Origin: Channallabes apus
Lineage: Eukaryota > Chordata > Actinopteri > Siluriformes > Clariidae
DNA length: 64,000 bases
NCBI GenBank assembly: GCA_030522415.1
Contig: CM060127.1
Coordinates: forward strand, 14,366,646 to 14,430,645
Direction: 5' to 3'
Shown: positions 47,101 through 62,089 of the stretch, one piece after another
Numbering within the stretch: the first letter of the stretch is position 1
How the letters are laid out: the number at the start of each line of letters is the position of its first letter
Program-made: the position numbers and the translations under genes
The notes under the pieces: generated by a model
The model's database searches: none
The model's input: only the letters and a program-made list of their open reading frames with translations
What the model was told of the DNA's origin: nothing

Positions 47101-50100
47101 TGGTTAGATACCATCAAGGTAGAAAGCTTTTCCCAGCCGAGTTGAAGTGGTGCTCCTGATGCTCCCAACACCATGCTTCACTATGGTTATGATGTACTTT
47201 GCATCACACACACAAAACTCTGATGTACTGTATAGAGAAATTAGGGGAGTGTTTACTTTCATGACTGCACTGCAAATTATCTGACACTTGCCATGATTTA
47301 AAATCTGACTTTCAGACATGATAGATAATTTGACTTGTTTTAAAAATTACTTACTTGTTTTTAATACTTGATTTTATATCATAATCTTAAACTGAGCATG
47401 AGTACAGTATATCATTTTGTCTTTATTAGTCCAGAAATCCTAAATTGGATAGAATAGCTCTTAAAATAAGCTAAATTAGTTATTTCACCAGACGTCTCAC
47501 AAAATAAAACTTCTTTTAAGATTCTTTGACAAACTCAAAGATTTGTTTGCTTGATTTAAAAATCTTATTTCAAGATCTCTTACCAAGTAAAATTTACTTG
47601 CTGCATGGACAGATAATTTCACTAGTTTTAGGTAATTTTTTTATCAAATGTAGTAATTGTTTCTTATTTTTAGACTAACAATTTTTGCAGTGTGTGTTCT
47701 TTTATTCTGAGCAATCAAAAGTTCCGGTTTGACTTGAATGCCCTAGCATAACTTGTAGCATAGTTAAATACCTATATAATCAATATAACATGACATGAAT
47801 TTAATTTAATAATTTTTTTAAAGAACTTTGTTATATATTTAAAATGAGCAAACTTTTTTATGTACTTTACCTTGAGTATGAGCCTGTTCATACTTTACTT
47901 GAATGAAGAATTTAATGCCGTACATCAACTTCCTTATCTGTAAGGATGTGGCTTAAGGATGCAAATGCAGGTAAACTTACTTTTAATCATGGCACAGTAC
48001 TGACAATCAGATATTTTAGCTCGTATTTAGTTCAGCTGAGCATGAGTGCATATCATTGAAGTTAGAGGTCCTGACAGCCCTGTTTTTAGGCCCTGTTGTA
48101 TTCTGGGAAGTGTCCTTGTGTCCTAATTCTGTCATGTTACTTACATTACAAAATTATTTTATTAGATTGTTTTTTTTTCTTCTTGGTTGGATTGGATCAC
48201 TGGCCAATTTTATTTCCTAAAAAATCCTTTTGAAATTGAACTAGTGGGTTTTAACTATCTTGTATAATAGATTATATACAGCTTACTCAATGTTCAGGCT
48301 GATTAGATATGCTGCGATTTATCTGACACTCCACCTTTTTGCATTGTCAGTGAACTTATCTGAACCCACATCCCCTTTACTCTCTCCCTTCCTGTATTTT
48401 TTATTTTTTTTCGCTTGTTCATTACAATACAGTTCATTTTGCTTTATATTTGGTTGCATTGTAAAGAAGCCTTTTTATGCGGTATATGTAAGAAATAAAT
48501 AGCTTTTGATTGTATTGTTAGAAGAAAATAATCAACAAGATGGTGTTCTGCAGCCCATCATGAACCAGAATTACTCTCACCACCACCAAGTTACCATCAT
48601 TTCTTTACTATAACACTATGCCTTGAGGTGTGTTTTACCATCTTTTTTTTGAGGTGTGTTTTACCATTTTTTTTGTTATTACAAAAAATAACAAGTTATG
48701 TAACTCTAATATTTACTTTCAATATTTAGTGACCAGTTCATGTGTGAAAATGCTTTTTTTGTGAAATTTTGTTTTTTGTTGTTAGTGGGGTTTATTTTTC
48801 TCAGATTTTCTCCCTAATTTAGTCGTATGGGCAGAAAGACTATCACGGAGGGCTGAAAGACTATCGCATGTTTCCTCCAACCACGTGACCGCTATTTTTT
48901 GAACTGCTCGCTCTCACATCATTGGGGGCGGTGTAACACACTTGGAGGACAGCACTATCCACTCCTTCCACTTGTCTGAGCTCACAGACGCACCTGATTG
49001 ACTGTAGAACCATGACAAATGTGGGATCCTAAGTACCTTTCATCCCTCCCGGCCAATCAGCTCTTCCTAGACCTCCGGCTGCGAGAGGTTACCCAGGAAT
49101 CGAACTCACGATCTCTGGATAATAGGGCGAGCGCTTTACCACTGCACCACTCGCAGGCCCCACTAGAACCATTCTTTTACAACCTGAGTCCTGGTATCAG
49201 GGAAGGAAAACTCTATAAATATGATGGAGTATCTGGGGTATCCTGGTCTTGCAGTACATTCAGGTTGTCAGCTGACTTCATTTATTGCCACATAATGTTG
49301 CTGAGCCTAGACCTGAGGACCTGAAGCAACCCCAGATCATAACACTGCCTCCAGAGGCTTGTACAGTGGGGACTATGCATGATGGGTGCATCACTTCATG
49401 CGCTTCCCTTCTTACCTTGACACACCCATCGCTCTGGGATAGGATCAATCTGGGCTCATCAGACCACATGATCTTTTTTCCATTGCTTCAAAGTCCAATC
49501 TTTATGCTCCCTAGCAAACTGAAGCCTTTTTTTGTATGATTAGTCAAATTAACACATGGTTTTCCTTTGAACACACAGCTATTTAGACCCAGTCCTGTGA
49601 GTTCTAATCACATTAGGTGGGGATGGAATGCTCTTACTGGCCCAATTAAATGGATTTACTGTTGATTTTCCCCCCCATGCAACTTCTTAGTGATCTTAGA
49701 TTACACTCATTCACGTTTCTGGTTTCGACCACAGATAGTAATATTGTTTTGGACAGTTCTTAACTCATTTAGTCATTTCATCTATCTAGTTGTTTTCTTT
49801 GCTTTAAATAAAGTAGACTAAAACATATTTTCCAAGAGCATGGGATAAATCTTCTGACAGGGTTGATTAAGAAACAAGAAGCTCCAAATGCTGACTTTTT
49901 GTGGCTGTGCAGTTTGTGCGTGTGTGTGTGTGTGTGTGAGAGACACAGCCAGTAAAGTAGGTGAAAGAGTTGGTGAAATGTAAGTGAAATGCTGGCTGAC
50001 CAAACATTTCATCAATTCATCTTTTGTTCAGTAACATTACTATAGATAATCCGAATGCCTTCATGCTACTTATGTTTATCCAACTTTCTGGCAATCATTA

Positions 50101-53100
50101 ACACGTTTTCTCTCTCTTTCTCTCTTCATATTTCAGAAGGTGGCACCATAACTAGACAGCCAGCAACGAAACGCTACAGTGAGATTTTACGGGACTTCGA
50201 TAACCTGGAGCTGTCCTTAGTGAGCAGCACGTATGTAAACCTGCACTCTGTTGCCTAAACATGCTAGTGTTTAACAGGCTAATGGCTAACAGGAAGTTAC
50301 ACTCTTTAGCTAAAAGCTAACCAATTCAGAATTCATAGATAAGTTTTCCTTGAGGTTATATAAAATAAGGTTTGGGTTATTTGTTGATAATTTGATAATT
50401 GCAGTCTAAAGCCATTGTACCAAATATCATTTGAAAGACATCTTGGAGCTAGCTAACATCATACCTTGCAGCCTTCTATTCTTCATTTAAATACCACAAC
50501 AATTTGGTAATGATGCTAGTTTTGTTTATAGTAACATGTGATATTGTGGAACATCCTTGTCATATGTTACTTCCTGTTCTCAGTTACGTTTTAAGGAAGC
50601 TCTAAATGTTCATACTTCAACAGCCTCTTTATTTAAACTATCTAGAAGTAAAGAGAAAAACACACACAGCTTGTCATGTTACCATAAAACCACAAACATA
50701 CCCCTCCGTCCTGAGGGCACAGCTTTACCTCTGTTGTACATAAAAAATAAAAACACCAGCGTTCAAAAACACAGTGGTATACAGTGGTGTGAAAAACTAT
50801 TTGCCCCCTTCCTGATTTCTTATTCTTTTGCATGTTTGTCACACTTAAATGTTTCTGCTCATCAAAAATCAAAAACCGTTAACTATTAGTCAAAGATAAC
50901 ATAATTGAACACAAAATGCAGTTTTTAAATGAAGGTTTACGTTATTAAGGGAGAAAAAAAACTCCAAATCTACATGGCCCTGTGTGAAAAAGTGATTGCC
51001 CCCTTGTTAAAAAATAACTTAACTGTGGTTTATCACACCTGAGTTCAATTTCTGTAGTCACCCCCAGGCCTGATTACTGCCACACCTGTTTCAATCAAGA
51101 AATCACTTAAATAGGAGCTACCTGACACAGAGAAGTAGACCAAAAGCACCTCAAAAGCTAGACATCATGCCAAGATCCAAAGAAATTTAGGAACAAATGA
51201 GAACAAAAGTAATTGAGATCTATCAGTCTGGTAAAGGTTATAAAGCCATTTTAAAGCTTTGGGACTCCAGTGAACCAGAGTGAGAGCCATTATCCACAAA
51301 TGGCAAAAACATGGAACAGTGGTGAACCTTCCCAGGAGTGTCCGGCCGACCAAAATTACCCCAAGAGCGCAGAGACAACTCATCCGAGAGGCCACAAAAG
51401 ACCCCAGGACAACATCTAAAGAACTGCAGGCCTCACTTGCCTCAATTAAGGTCAGTGTTCACGACTCCACCATAAGAAAGAGACTGGGCAAAAACGGCCT
51501 GCATGGCAGATTTCCAAGGCGCAAACCACTTTTAAGCAAAAAGAACATTAAGGCTCGTCTCAATTTTTGCTAAAAAACATCTCAATGATTGCCAAGACTT
51601 TTGGGAAAATACCTTGTGGACTGACGAGACAAAAGTTGAACTTTTTGGAAGGTGCGTGTCCCGTTACTTCTGGCATAAAAGTAACACAGCATTTCAGAAA
51701 AAGAACATCATACCAACAGTAAAATATGGTGGTGGTAGTGTGATGGTCTGGGGTTGTTTTGCTGCTTCAGGACCTGGAAGGCTTGCTGTGATAGATGGAA
51801 CCATGAATTCTACTGTCTACCAAAAAATCCTGAAGGAGAATGTCCGGCCATCTGTTCGTCAACTCAAGCTGAAGCGATCTTGGGTGCTGCAGCAGGACAA
51901 TGACCCAAAACACACCAGCAAATCCACCTCTGAATGGCTGAAGAAAAACAAAATGAAGACTTTGGAGTGGCCTAGTCAAAGTCCTGACCTGAATCCTATT
52001 GAGATGTTGTGGCATGACCTTAAAAAGGCGGTTCATGCTAGAAAACCCTCAAATAAAGCTGAATTACAACAATTCTGCAAAGATGAGTGGGCCAAAATTC
52101 CTCCAGAGCGCTGTAAAAGACTCGTTGCAAGTTATCGCAAACGCTTGATTGCAGTTATTGCTGCTAAGGGTGGCCCAACCAGTTATTAGGTTCAGGGGGC
52201 AATTACTTTTTCACACAGGGCCATGTAGGTTTGGATTTTTTTTCTCCCTAAATAATAAAACCCCTCATTTAAAAACTGCATTTTGTATTTACTTGTGTTA
52301 TCTTTGACTAATAGTTAAATGTGTTTGATGATCAGAAACATTTTGTGTGACAAACATGCAAAAGAATAAGAAATCAGGAGGGGGGCAAATAGTTTTTCAC
52401 ACCACTGTAAATTCACCTTGAGAATAGTGCAGCTCCAAGTCATAGATTTGTATTAATATAAAAAATAATGTTAGTTAAAATTTTCACTGAGGAGATGTCA
52501 GACATTTATGTAAGGAGTCTCTTGTTTCAGTGCCCACGTTTTTCTTCACACGCAGATTTTGAGGACAGACGGGTTTCACTGTTGAAGTTTTATCAGGAAA
52601 ATGACATGCTTTAAGAGACAGAAAAGAATAGAGACTACAATAACTTGTTTCCACAACAGTAAACTATAAAGCTATAAATGGTTTAAAAAGCACACTCATT
52701 TGTCAAGCTGAAAATACTGGCAAATCTTTTCTCGGCTGTACGAGAATAGGAAAAATAATAAGCCTTGTTTTTCGGGCCACATCACACCATTGCGCCTTTC
52801 ATTATTTTCTCATAACAGCAAGTGATTTATTCCTTGCTTAATGTTGCAGGAGAGGCAGTTTGTATGACTTGCTCACTTGGTCAGAGAGCCTTTAAAACGC
52901 CTGGTTGTTTTTAGCTATGCTAGCAAGAGTTTATAAGCGTCAGCATGCTATAAGTGTGAAAGGGGCTGACCGGAATCTTTAATGTTACACCCTCTTTTTT
53001 TTTTGGTTACTATGGCATCCAGGAAGAACGTTGCATTTAAACACAGAAATCTGCAAATGACAATACAGTTTACAATTGGAACATGCCAAATTACATGATC

Positions 53101-53465
53101 ATTATATTGTAGTATGTTATATTTAATTAATAATTAAGTAACTGCTTAATTTTTGTACATGTGATTGTGCTTTAGGTCTGTGGAGGAACTCCTTGGAGAC
53201 TCCGATATTCAGTCTCTTTCGGAAACAGGAGATGCAACACTGGATGATTTGTCTGTAAGCCAGAATGATAAACTTCTTGTTCTTCAAAATGTAATGAGCT
53301 GTTTGTCTGGATGCTGAAAGTTTTGATTTTGCTTTGTGAAGAATGAAGATGTGGAGAACACACTGGTCTGCCTGGATGGAGAAGAAAAAGATGGTGCCAT
53401 GTCGGGTAAATCCTTATTCAGTGCTCATTGCTCAAATAAAAACAGAAAAGTGTATGTGGGTGGCA

Positions 53466-53501
<36 letters not shown>

Positions 53502-56500
53502 CGTGCATATATATATGTGTGTGTGTGTGTGTGTGGGTGGTATAAATATATCTCTGCACTCTCAGTCTTAAACAGGATTCGTTCAAAGCTACAACTCACA
53601 CCTCATCACTGATGTGTCTTGTATCTCCCTACCCATACTTCTCACTCATGTGTCTCAGAGCGGAAGGACTGATCTCAGATAAATAATTTGTCCATGTTTT
53701 ATTCCGGCATAAAAGAACACTGATCTTTATAGTTTTACCTTGCCTTTTAAAATCTCATATCAATAATTTATCATTCTCTACATAATAGTAAGTTATGTCT
53801 GATATTGCAGACATTCATTGAACGCATCATCATCATAAAACTGCCACCATATTAACTAATGTTTAAATATTTTTGATATATTTTACAGACCATCACTGCT
53901 TAAATCATTTATAACTTATGCAGTAACTATTTAATTCAGCAGACATTACATCCAACATGAGGTTTAGAATATTGCTATATTAGATTCCCGACAGAATCGA
54001 TACTGTATATTCAGAAGGCAATAATAATCAATGATCAGGAGAATGTCTTTTATAAATTAGTAATATTAGTAGTTTTTGTTGTTATTGTTGCCATTCCATC
54101 TAAAAAAATTATATTGTGGATTTATATTGTATTTTTTTTTTTAATTCAATTTAAAATATGAAATTCATGTATTCTAGATTAATTATATTTGAAGTAAAAT
54201 TTACTTTTTTGTTTTAATTCTGGTGACTACAAAAATTCTAAAATCTACTGTAGTATCTCAAAATATCAGACTATTTCATAAGATCTATCGAAAAAGGCTT
54301 TAAAAATACAGAAACGTCCAAACTCCAGAAATTATGTTGATTTACACACTCATGGCCAGGGCTCCTTTAGCACAAATGACTCCATCGATGTGCCAAGGCA
54401 TGATCAACCTGTGGCACTGCTGAGGCATTATTGGACACCAGGTTGTTTTGATGGCTTCCTTTAGCTCGTCTGTATTATTGGGTCACGCCTTATCCTCCTC
54501 TAATGTTAGATTAGATTCCATTCTAGATTCTAAAATAGAATCTATTCTAATATAGGTTCTCTATGCTAGAATATATAACAGTGTTTTGTTTTGTTTTTTT
54601 ATTACGGATTAATTGTTTTATACAGTATAACTACATTGCCCGTTGTGTGATTTGACCCAGTACAAGCATAGCACATTAATTTACTTCATTAACCTTACTA
54701 CACACATTTGGCTGCTTGAGGATTAGCATAGAGTTAAAGCAGAAATGTAAATCCAAAGGCAGCTACAGAAGATATGGAAGAGAGAGAGAGAAAGCATATT
54801 ATATAACTTGTATAAAGGAAATGTGTGATTTAAAAGTAGGACGGCTTTAATAATAATACCGAATGAGAGGAAAGATTAAGGAAAGGGGCAGGACCATAGT
54901 TTATTTTTATCCAGGCTACAGTCACTGAGCTGATGCTCTATTTAGACGGATTAACAGGTTCAGCTACACACCGATCTCAATCACACACAACAACAACAAC
55001 AACAACGTTGACCTCTGACTGACAATCTTTAAATATTAAACTCTCAGAACTGTATTATCTGACATCTCTAAAGCTGCACCTAAACAATATAAATACAAGA
55101 TACTGGTAGATTTCTTCCATTCAGTAAGCAGCAGGGGGAGTCCCGGTAGTGTGTTTAAGGTGTGTTATGGTAAGGCAGAGGTAACACACAGCTTGTCGTG
55201 ACGCTGATGTATTCACTCTCAGCCCAGAATGCAGATACGGCCATGTGTCGGTGCGAGGGAGGCGTGGAGCTCGCCTTACAATACGCCAAGATGTGGTGCC
55301 GCTATGCCAAGGACCTCCTCACCTGGATAGACAAGAGAATCAGCCTGGGTGAGAGTGAACTTTATTTTTTATTTCATCATATTTACTTTACAACCCCTGT
55401 ACACATTTAGTTTGGTTTCCTTCCACCATTATCTCATTTCACCTCAGGTTACTTCTTAAGCTTACTTTACTGTACATACCTTATGTAAAATAGACAGTAA
55501 CCAGAACAAATCAGATGATATAATGTATTTGTAAGAGTTGGCCAATCAGATTTGAGAATTAACAGTATTATATAATGATTATATAAGGAGAGCTGATGGA
55601 TGGAAAATGACACAAGTTTAACCTGGAGTTATTTCACATTATATTGATATTTAGATTTTAAAAACATTTAGGGGGTTGCATTGTCGGGAGTGGTGCTGTG
55701 TTACGGATTTTTTACGCTTCACCTCGGTTTACTCTCTGTGCATGTTTTTCTCATGTTTTTCTGGATCCTCTAATTTCTTCCAACTACAAAAAAAAAAAAA
55801 AAAAAAGGTAGGTGGACTGGATCGCCCATATGTGTGAATGTAGCCTGTTCCCTGAAATAGACTGCCATTAAGTGTGATATATTTGTCACATATAAATATA
55901 TAAACAGTAAAATTCTTTCTTTGCATTCTCCAGCGGGGTCAGAGCGCAGGGTCAGCCATGATACGGTGCCCTTGGAGCAGATAGGGTTAAGGGCCTTGTT
56001 TAACGGCTTCACAATGGCAACCTGGTGAAGCTGCGTCCTGAAGTGGCAACCTTTCGAAACTTAGTGAAACTTACAGTAGTAACTTAGTGACTTAAACCAC
56101 TGAGCTACAACTTCTATCCATGCCTAGTGTTCCGTGAATGCTCTCCGGATCCACGGATAATGCACTTACTAAGGATAATTTTTTTTAAAAAGCTTTCCAT
56201 TCATTTCAGAATTGTAATTATAGATTCGGTTTGCAAACACCATAGTACTTCATCAATTTTAACTTGACAAAAAGCAAATTATACTATTCTGGATTATAAA
56301 TGTCTATTTTTAAGACATACGTGTCTTTAACACATAACATAACTACATAGATAACTCACAGTTAACTCACAGAATGTGATTAATCATGCAACTCTGTGAT
56401 CATCATATGCAGTTCCCATAATCCAGCTCAGCCTCCAAACAAGCTCAAGTTCACCATACTAATAACCACACACATAAGCCTAAGTGATATCCCATTTTGA

Positions 56501-59500
56501 CTCATTCCTGTCCCCTTAAATTTACTATTAGTTGGTTACATGACCCTGGGTATTTTTCAGATTGTATTACTAATGTGTGTTTTGTTGCTTTGAATCTTTA
56601 CAATCCAGTTGACTGGCACTTCGATTCATTTTCATAAAATGTTTCTTATATAGCAATTCTAACAATGTACACTGTCTAAACAGTTTCTGATAAAATTTTA
56701 AATTTACTGTACAAGTGGATAAATTTATAGCTTGGTCAATTTGTTCCTAATTAGAAAGCCAGAGGTGATGGTGGCAAGGAAAACCTTTTTGAGATGGCAC
56801 GATAAAGAAGCAGTGAGAGAAACAAGACTACTCATGTGGTTGATATCGGATATTACAACTATAAATAAATTCCTATTCTATAAGTGTTATATGGTCAAAA
56901 GCACAATTGCATGATAGCTATGTGTTGTGCATCTTTCTTTCAAGAAGAAAATCAGGTTTTGTTTTTAAATATCAAAAAGATTTTTCTTCTGGATGTTGTG
57001 TTACTTGATGTATGCATTAATAATCTGATCTTGGTTTCTTTACAGAGCAAGAATTTGCCAAAAATATCACGAAAGCAGCAGAAACAACAAAGTCTTCTAT
57101 TGCCCAGCAGGTGTGTATGTGCATTTGTGTGTGCCTGTGTGTATACAGTAGATGTGCTAAATGGAGTCTACGGAAAAAAGCTTAGTCCTTTAAAAAAAAT
57201 TTCTTTTTTGCATGTAGGACCTGATGCCCCTGCAGACGATCTATAGCATGGTTCTGGAGCAGGATATGAAAAGCAGTTCAACAGCCAAACACACCACTGA
57301 GCTTCTACAACAACGCTGTTACCAGGTAATCTATCACATCACAGCTCTTTAACAAGTACAGATTAATATGATACTGTCTGTCCAGCTAACAGCAATCTAA
57401 AGGGCCAATGCTCTCTGAGATAGATTTATTGGCTTTGTAAGAAATAAACCACTTTGTAGTTTGATCTTTTGGAAAGATAGTGAGTTCCCAATTCGTGTTG
57501 ATTGTTTTCCTATAATCGCATGCCTCAACTCTTGCGCATGCCACAGCTCTTTAAGATTAAAACACTGACAACAGAAATGTGTGAAAAGGTTATCTGTGCT
57601 AAACAGGTGTTACATCTACACCTTTAGAATATTAGAGATTTAAGGGTGTTTGTAATATAGTAATTTGCACTGTATAAATAATTCAAGCATTAAAAATAGA
57701 TTTACGTAAGACATGAAGAGACAAGAAACATTAGTCTCATTCATTATTATTACAATAGATATGGATCTACAGATTAATTTAATCCATGTCTTTCCAAAGG
57801 CTTTGTCTGCCAAGAGGAATGAGATTGACAAGTGGCGTCGGGAGTTTAAAGACCAGTGGAGCAAGGAACAGAAGAGAATGGTTTGTGTGGAATAGCACAT
57901 GATTTACTACATTCTATCCAAAAATACTTCTCAGTTCCTCCTGAATGTCGTGTGTGTTTTGTGTGTGTGCTGTAGAACGATGCGGTTGCAGCACTGAAGC
58001 GAGCTCGACAGCAGTACCTACAGCGCTGTGAGGAGCTAGAGAAAGCCAAAGCCATGACAGCCAAAGGAGTCGACGAATCCAGCGGCACTAAGACCCTCGA
58101 CAAGAGGAGGAAGTCTCAAGATGAGGCTCAGTCTAAGGCAAAGCATCAAACACTCATTCTAGTTTTGACAAAAATCTATGCACCATAGATTGAGTCCTTC
58201 ATACAGACAGGATTAAGCTCAAGTCAAGTCGATTAAATCAAGCTGAGCTTGTGTTGATTGAATGTCTGTCAGGAACTTTTGGGAAAATGAGGACTTGGTG
58301 GTGTGCTGTTGTAGAAAATAATCAATGATGTAGTGATGTGATGCTACTCTTACACCTCGAAGTTAAATATTTTCCTATTTCAGTTTTTTTATTCCCCCTT
58401 TTCTTAAGCATATTGTCGAATATCAGCTACAAATTATTCATTCATTAAAGCAAGACGTCACACTATTTTTACTATCTATTTTAATGTAGTGAAGCGTCTG
58501 TGGAAAGTGGTTAGTTCCTGTTATCGCTTAAATTATAGCAGATATAAATAGTTGATCAAATACCGCTTATCTTTTTCTCTGCTTACAGTTAGTAAGAGAA
58601 AAAAAAAACAAGTTGTCACTATTGTTGCAAAAAATTAGAATTTATTTCATTTGTGTTAATTGCAATCAGACTCAGCCATCCATCACTACAAAATCATATT
58701 TCTGACTTCACGATGACATCTCTGTTCTGTTTATGGAATGAGAATATGAATTACAATCTACTTGTAGGTCATTTTGTGTTTTTGTTTTTCATTTTATCTT
58801 CTTACGGCAGGTTTCAGAGGCTGAGTTGCTTTATAAGCAGTGTGTGAGTGATGCGAAGTCTCATCAGGATGACTTGGAGAGAGTAAAGGAGATGATCATC
58901 ACCCACACCCGCAAGCTGATCTGCCAGGGAGACACCGTGCTCAAAGAGGTAGAAGTGTATTTCCAGGGAACTAAACTCCACAGCCTGTGAAACAGATTAA
59001 TATTAATGCACTGGTTCTAATATGGTATGGTTTCCATAGTAACAGCTCATTCACTGGTACTTGGATGACAATGGATCTACTTAATCCTAAGTCTTATAAA
59101 GTAATAAATAGAATGAGCCTCTAAAAAAAATACTTCAAGGCCATGGTCTGTCCACACACAGGTTACGGTGAACATGTTCTTCTACCAGAGACAGCAGATG
59201 GAGCCGATCCCTTTAGGATACCTTAACCTGGAGGTGACCTGCAGGCCGTGCGAGCCTGGAGAACCCTACCTGGATTATATCTCCAAGAAATGTGGCCCTG
59301 AGCAACCCCTTCCGATCTTCACCTTTCAGGAGTTCATGCCTCTGAGCAAGAGGTGAGCTCTGATTAACTCCAGAAGACTGATTTTTTTTTTTTCACATGA
59401 TGTCTAATATGGCATTATAAATAAACTACAAGATTAAGGTTTATTCACAATGTGAAAATAATTCAGCTCATTTTTAATGATGACTAAAAAGTAAATTTAG

Positions 59501-60397
59501 CTAAATACAGTAGGTGTGCTTTACTGTATCAGAACTAAAGAGCTGATATAATGCAACAACCATACAACAAATGTTTATCAATAATTAAATTAGATTTACA
59601 GTATTATTACTTTTGGATTATGAGGAGCATCTGTTGTATAAGTCTGTGTGAAACAATACATTTTAGAACGAGCGCAGGATAAACCTGATGTTTTGTCCAG
59701 CTATATGACAATAGTGCACACTTATTAACCAATTAGATTTAAGAATTGAGCTGCACATAAAATCATGCTTCATGCCTGGGTGGCACTGGCCACCCTGGCC
59801 ACCCTTTTAGCTACACCTATGGAATATGCAGGACAGAATCACTACAGGATCGTCGATTCAGACCTGATGCTGATGTTTGTTTATACAGAATTCGTAAAGT
59901 GAGTAACGCCATGCCGCCGCTGCAGGACTCGTCTCCTCTACCTGATGACATGAGGCGCTACAGTGATGGACGTACGAACAAGCTGCTTACTGCAGCTGTA
60001 ATCATATGATGATAGTTTTTGATAAAACATTTTGTTTTTAATGATTAAATTCTCTCTAAGTGTGTGTATTTCTATTGTTAATGAACAGGACGCATTGGAC
60101 ACAGTGACAGCGACAGCATTGGAGGAAGCCTGGAGTCTCTCTCTAGTCCAGGTGAGACGTTTAACACATTCATTTTCACTTCTTACATACTGTACATACA
60201 ACAAGATCCAAAACAATTATTTCCAAAATTCTTAAAACAGGATGTTTTGTCTTGGTGTTGCAATTTATTATCAAGTAATTGCAATAAAAATCAGTAAATC
60301 AATAAACCAATAATGGACATAACTTTGGTCATATTTATAAAGATACTAAAATAAATTCAATATTTAAAATGAAAATGTCATGTACAAATAAATATAT

Positions 60398-60483
<86 letters not shown>

Positions 60484-60830
60484 TATGTATTACTTTCATT
60501 ACATATATTCACAACATTAATAAATACATGAATTGAATATTTACTTAATATTTGACCTGATTTGTTGTTTTCTGTTAAATATAATATGCTGTTAATTCAT
60601 ATTTATTTGACATTTATTCAAGAATGTTGTTTTTAATAAAGACAAATTCCAAGTTTAGTGGTTTTCTTATATACAGTAAATTATTTATTCTATATAAAAT
60701 ATATTATATTATATATTTTTATTAAAATATATAATTATTATAAATAAAAAATATTAGCATTTAACAGTTGAGAATGACTGACTTATTTGGAGTGTTAAGT
60801 ACAGTGTTAAAAAGAATAAATAAAATGTTA

Positions 60831-60866
<36 letters not shown>

Positions 60867-61029
60867 TTTATTGTTTACTTTGTGACTGACTTTGTCCTGA
60901 AGCCCATAAGCTGCCGAAAGCTCCTTCTACTGGAACCGTGTCCTCTGATGACCTGGACGAGAGAGAACTGAGCGCTGAACCTGGTGAGAGAACACGCATG
61001 GTACACTTGCAAACTACAGCACACACATA

Positions 61030-61064
<35 letters not shown>

Positions 61065-61498
61065 GCAGCACATCACCCATACATAGCTGTAACAGAGCTG
61101 ATGGTGCTATTTCTCTTTTTCCTCTGCACAGAGACCTCTGATCCCCTAAATGAGAGTAACGGGCCCTGCTCTAAAGTGCGCACCACATCCCGAGCTGCTC
61201 TCACTCACCGCCTCAAAAAAACCAAGAGCAAGATGCAAAAGTGCAAGCTGTGTGACAACTTCATCCTGGTTAATGGCATAGAGTGTGAAGAGGTGAGACG
61301 GGAGACATAAAAACACAAGATTGGCTTTTTTAATGTTGAAAATTATCAAATCATGTATTATTTATTACGTCATATCGTCTCCTAATTAAAACATTTATTG
61401 TACTATTTTACAATTGTATTATTATTGTTATTAGGTTTATTATTAGTATTAGTATTAGTAGTACCGTATGTTTTTTTTTTTTTAGTAATTAAAATATT

Positions 61499-61580
<82 letters not shown>

Positions 61581-62039
61581 GGTTTATATACTGTGTATAT
61601 ATATATATATATAGAGAGAGAGATAAGTAATACTTTGTATCTTTTTTTTTAATATATGTTTATTTAATTTTACTTATTTGTAGTTTTAAACAATGCATAA
61701 TGCCACTAAGCTGAATTGTACCACAGAGGGTTTCCCTTTTGTTTCCCTTTTCTACCTTTTGTCCAAGATAGAAATTTATATGAAAGCTAGAATCTTTAAA
61801 CATTCAAAGGACAATGAACTCTTTATCAAGGCAAGTAAAACAAAATAGGTGGTGCTAATGTGTAAGGAATATTTTGTTCATAAATCTACTTCATGTCCTA
61901 ATGTCTGAGGGCACTCAAAAAAGTTCTTAGTATTATTATTAGTATTATTTGCATTCTTTTCTACTTGATAACTGATATAATGTAGACTATCAGCAAAAAG
62001 TTAAACCACAAAACGTAAACCTCAGACATATTAACATGA

Positions 62040-62089
<50 letters not shown>

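Noticed and set aside
48260..48502. Hydrophobic 80-codon open frame
   Set aside because: AT-rich intronic DNA giving Phe/Leu/Tyr runs by chance, with no start context or homologous feature.
54320..54490. Possible transposase or LINE relic in gmip intron 4
   Set aside because: It looks repeat-like, but neither strand gives a motif I can assign, so no family is claimed.
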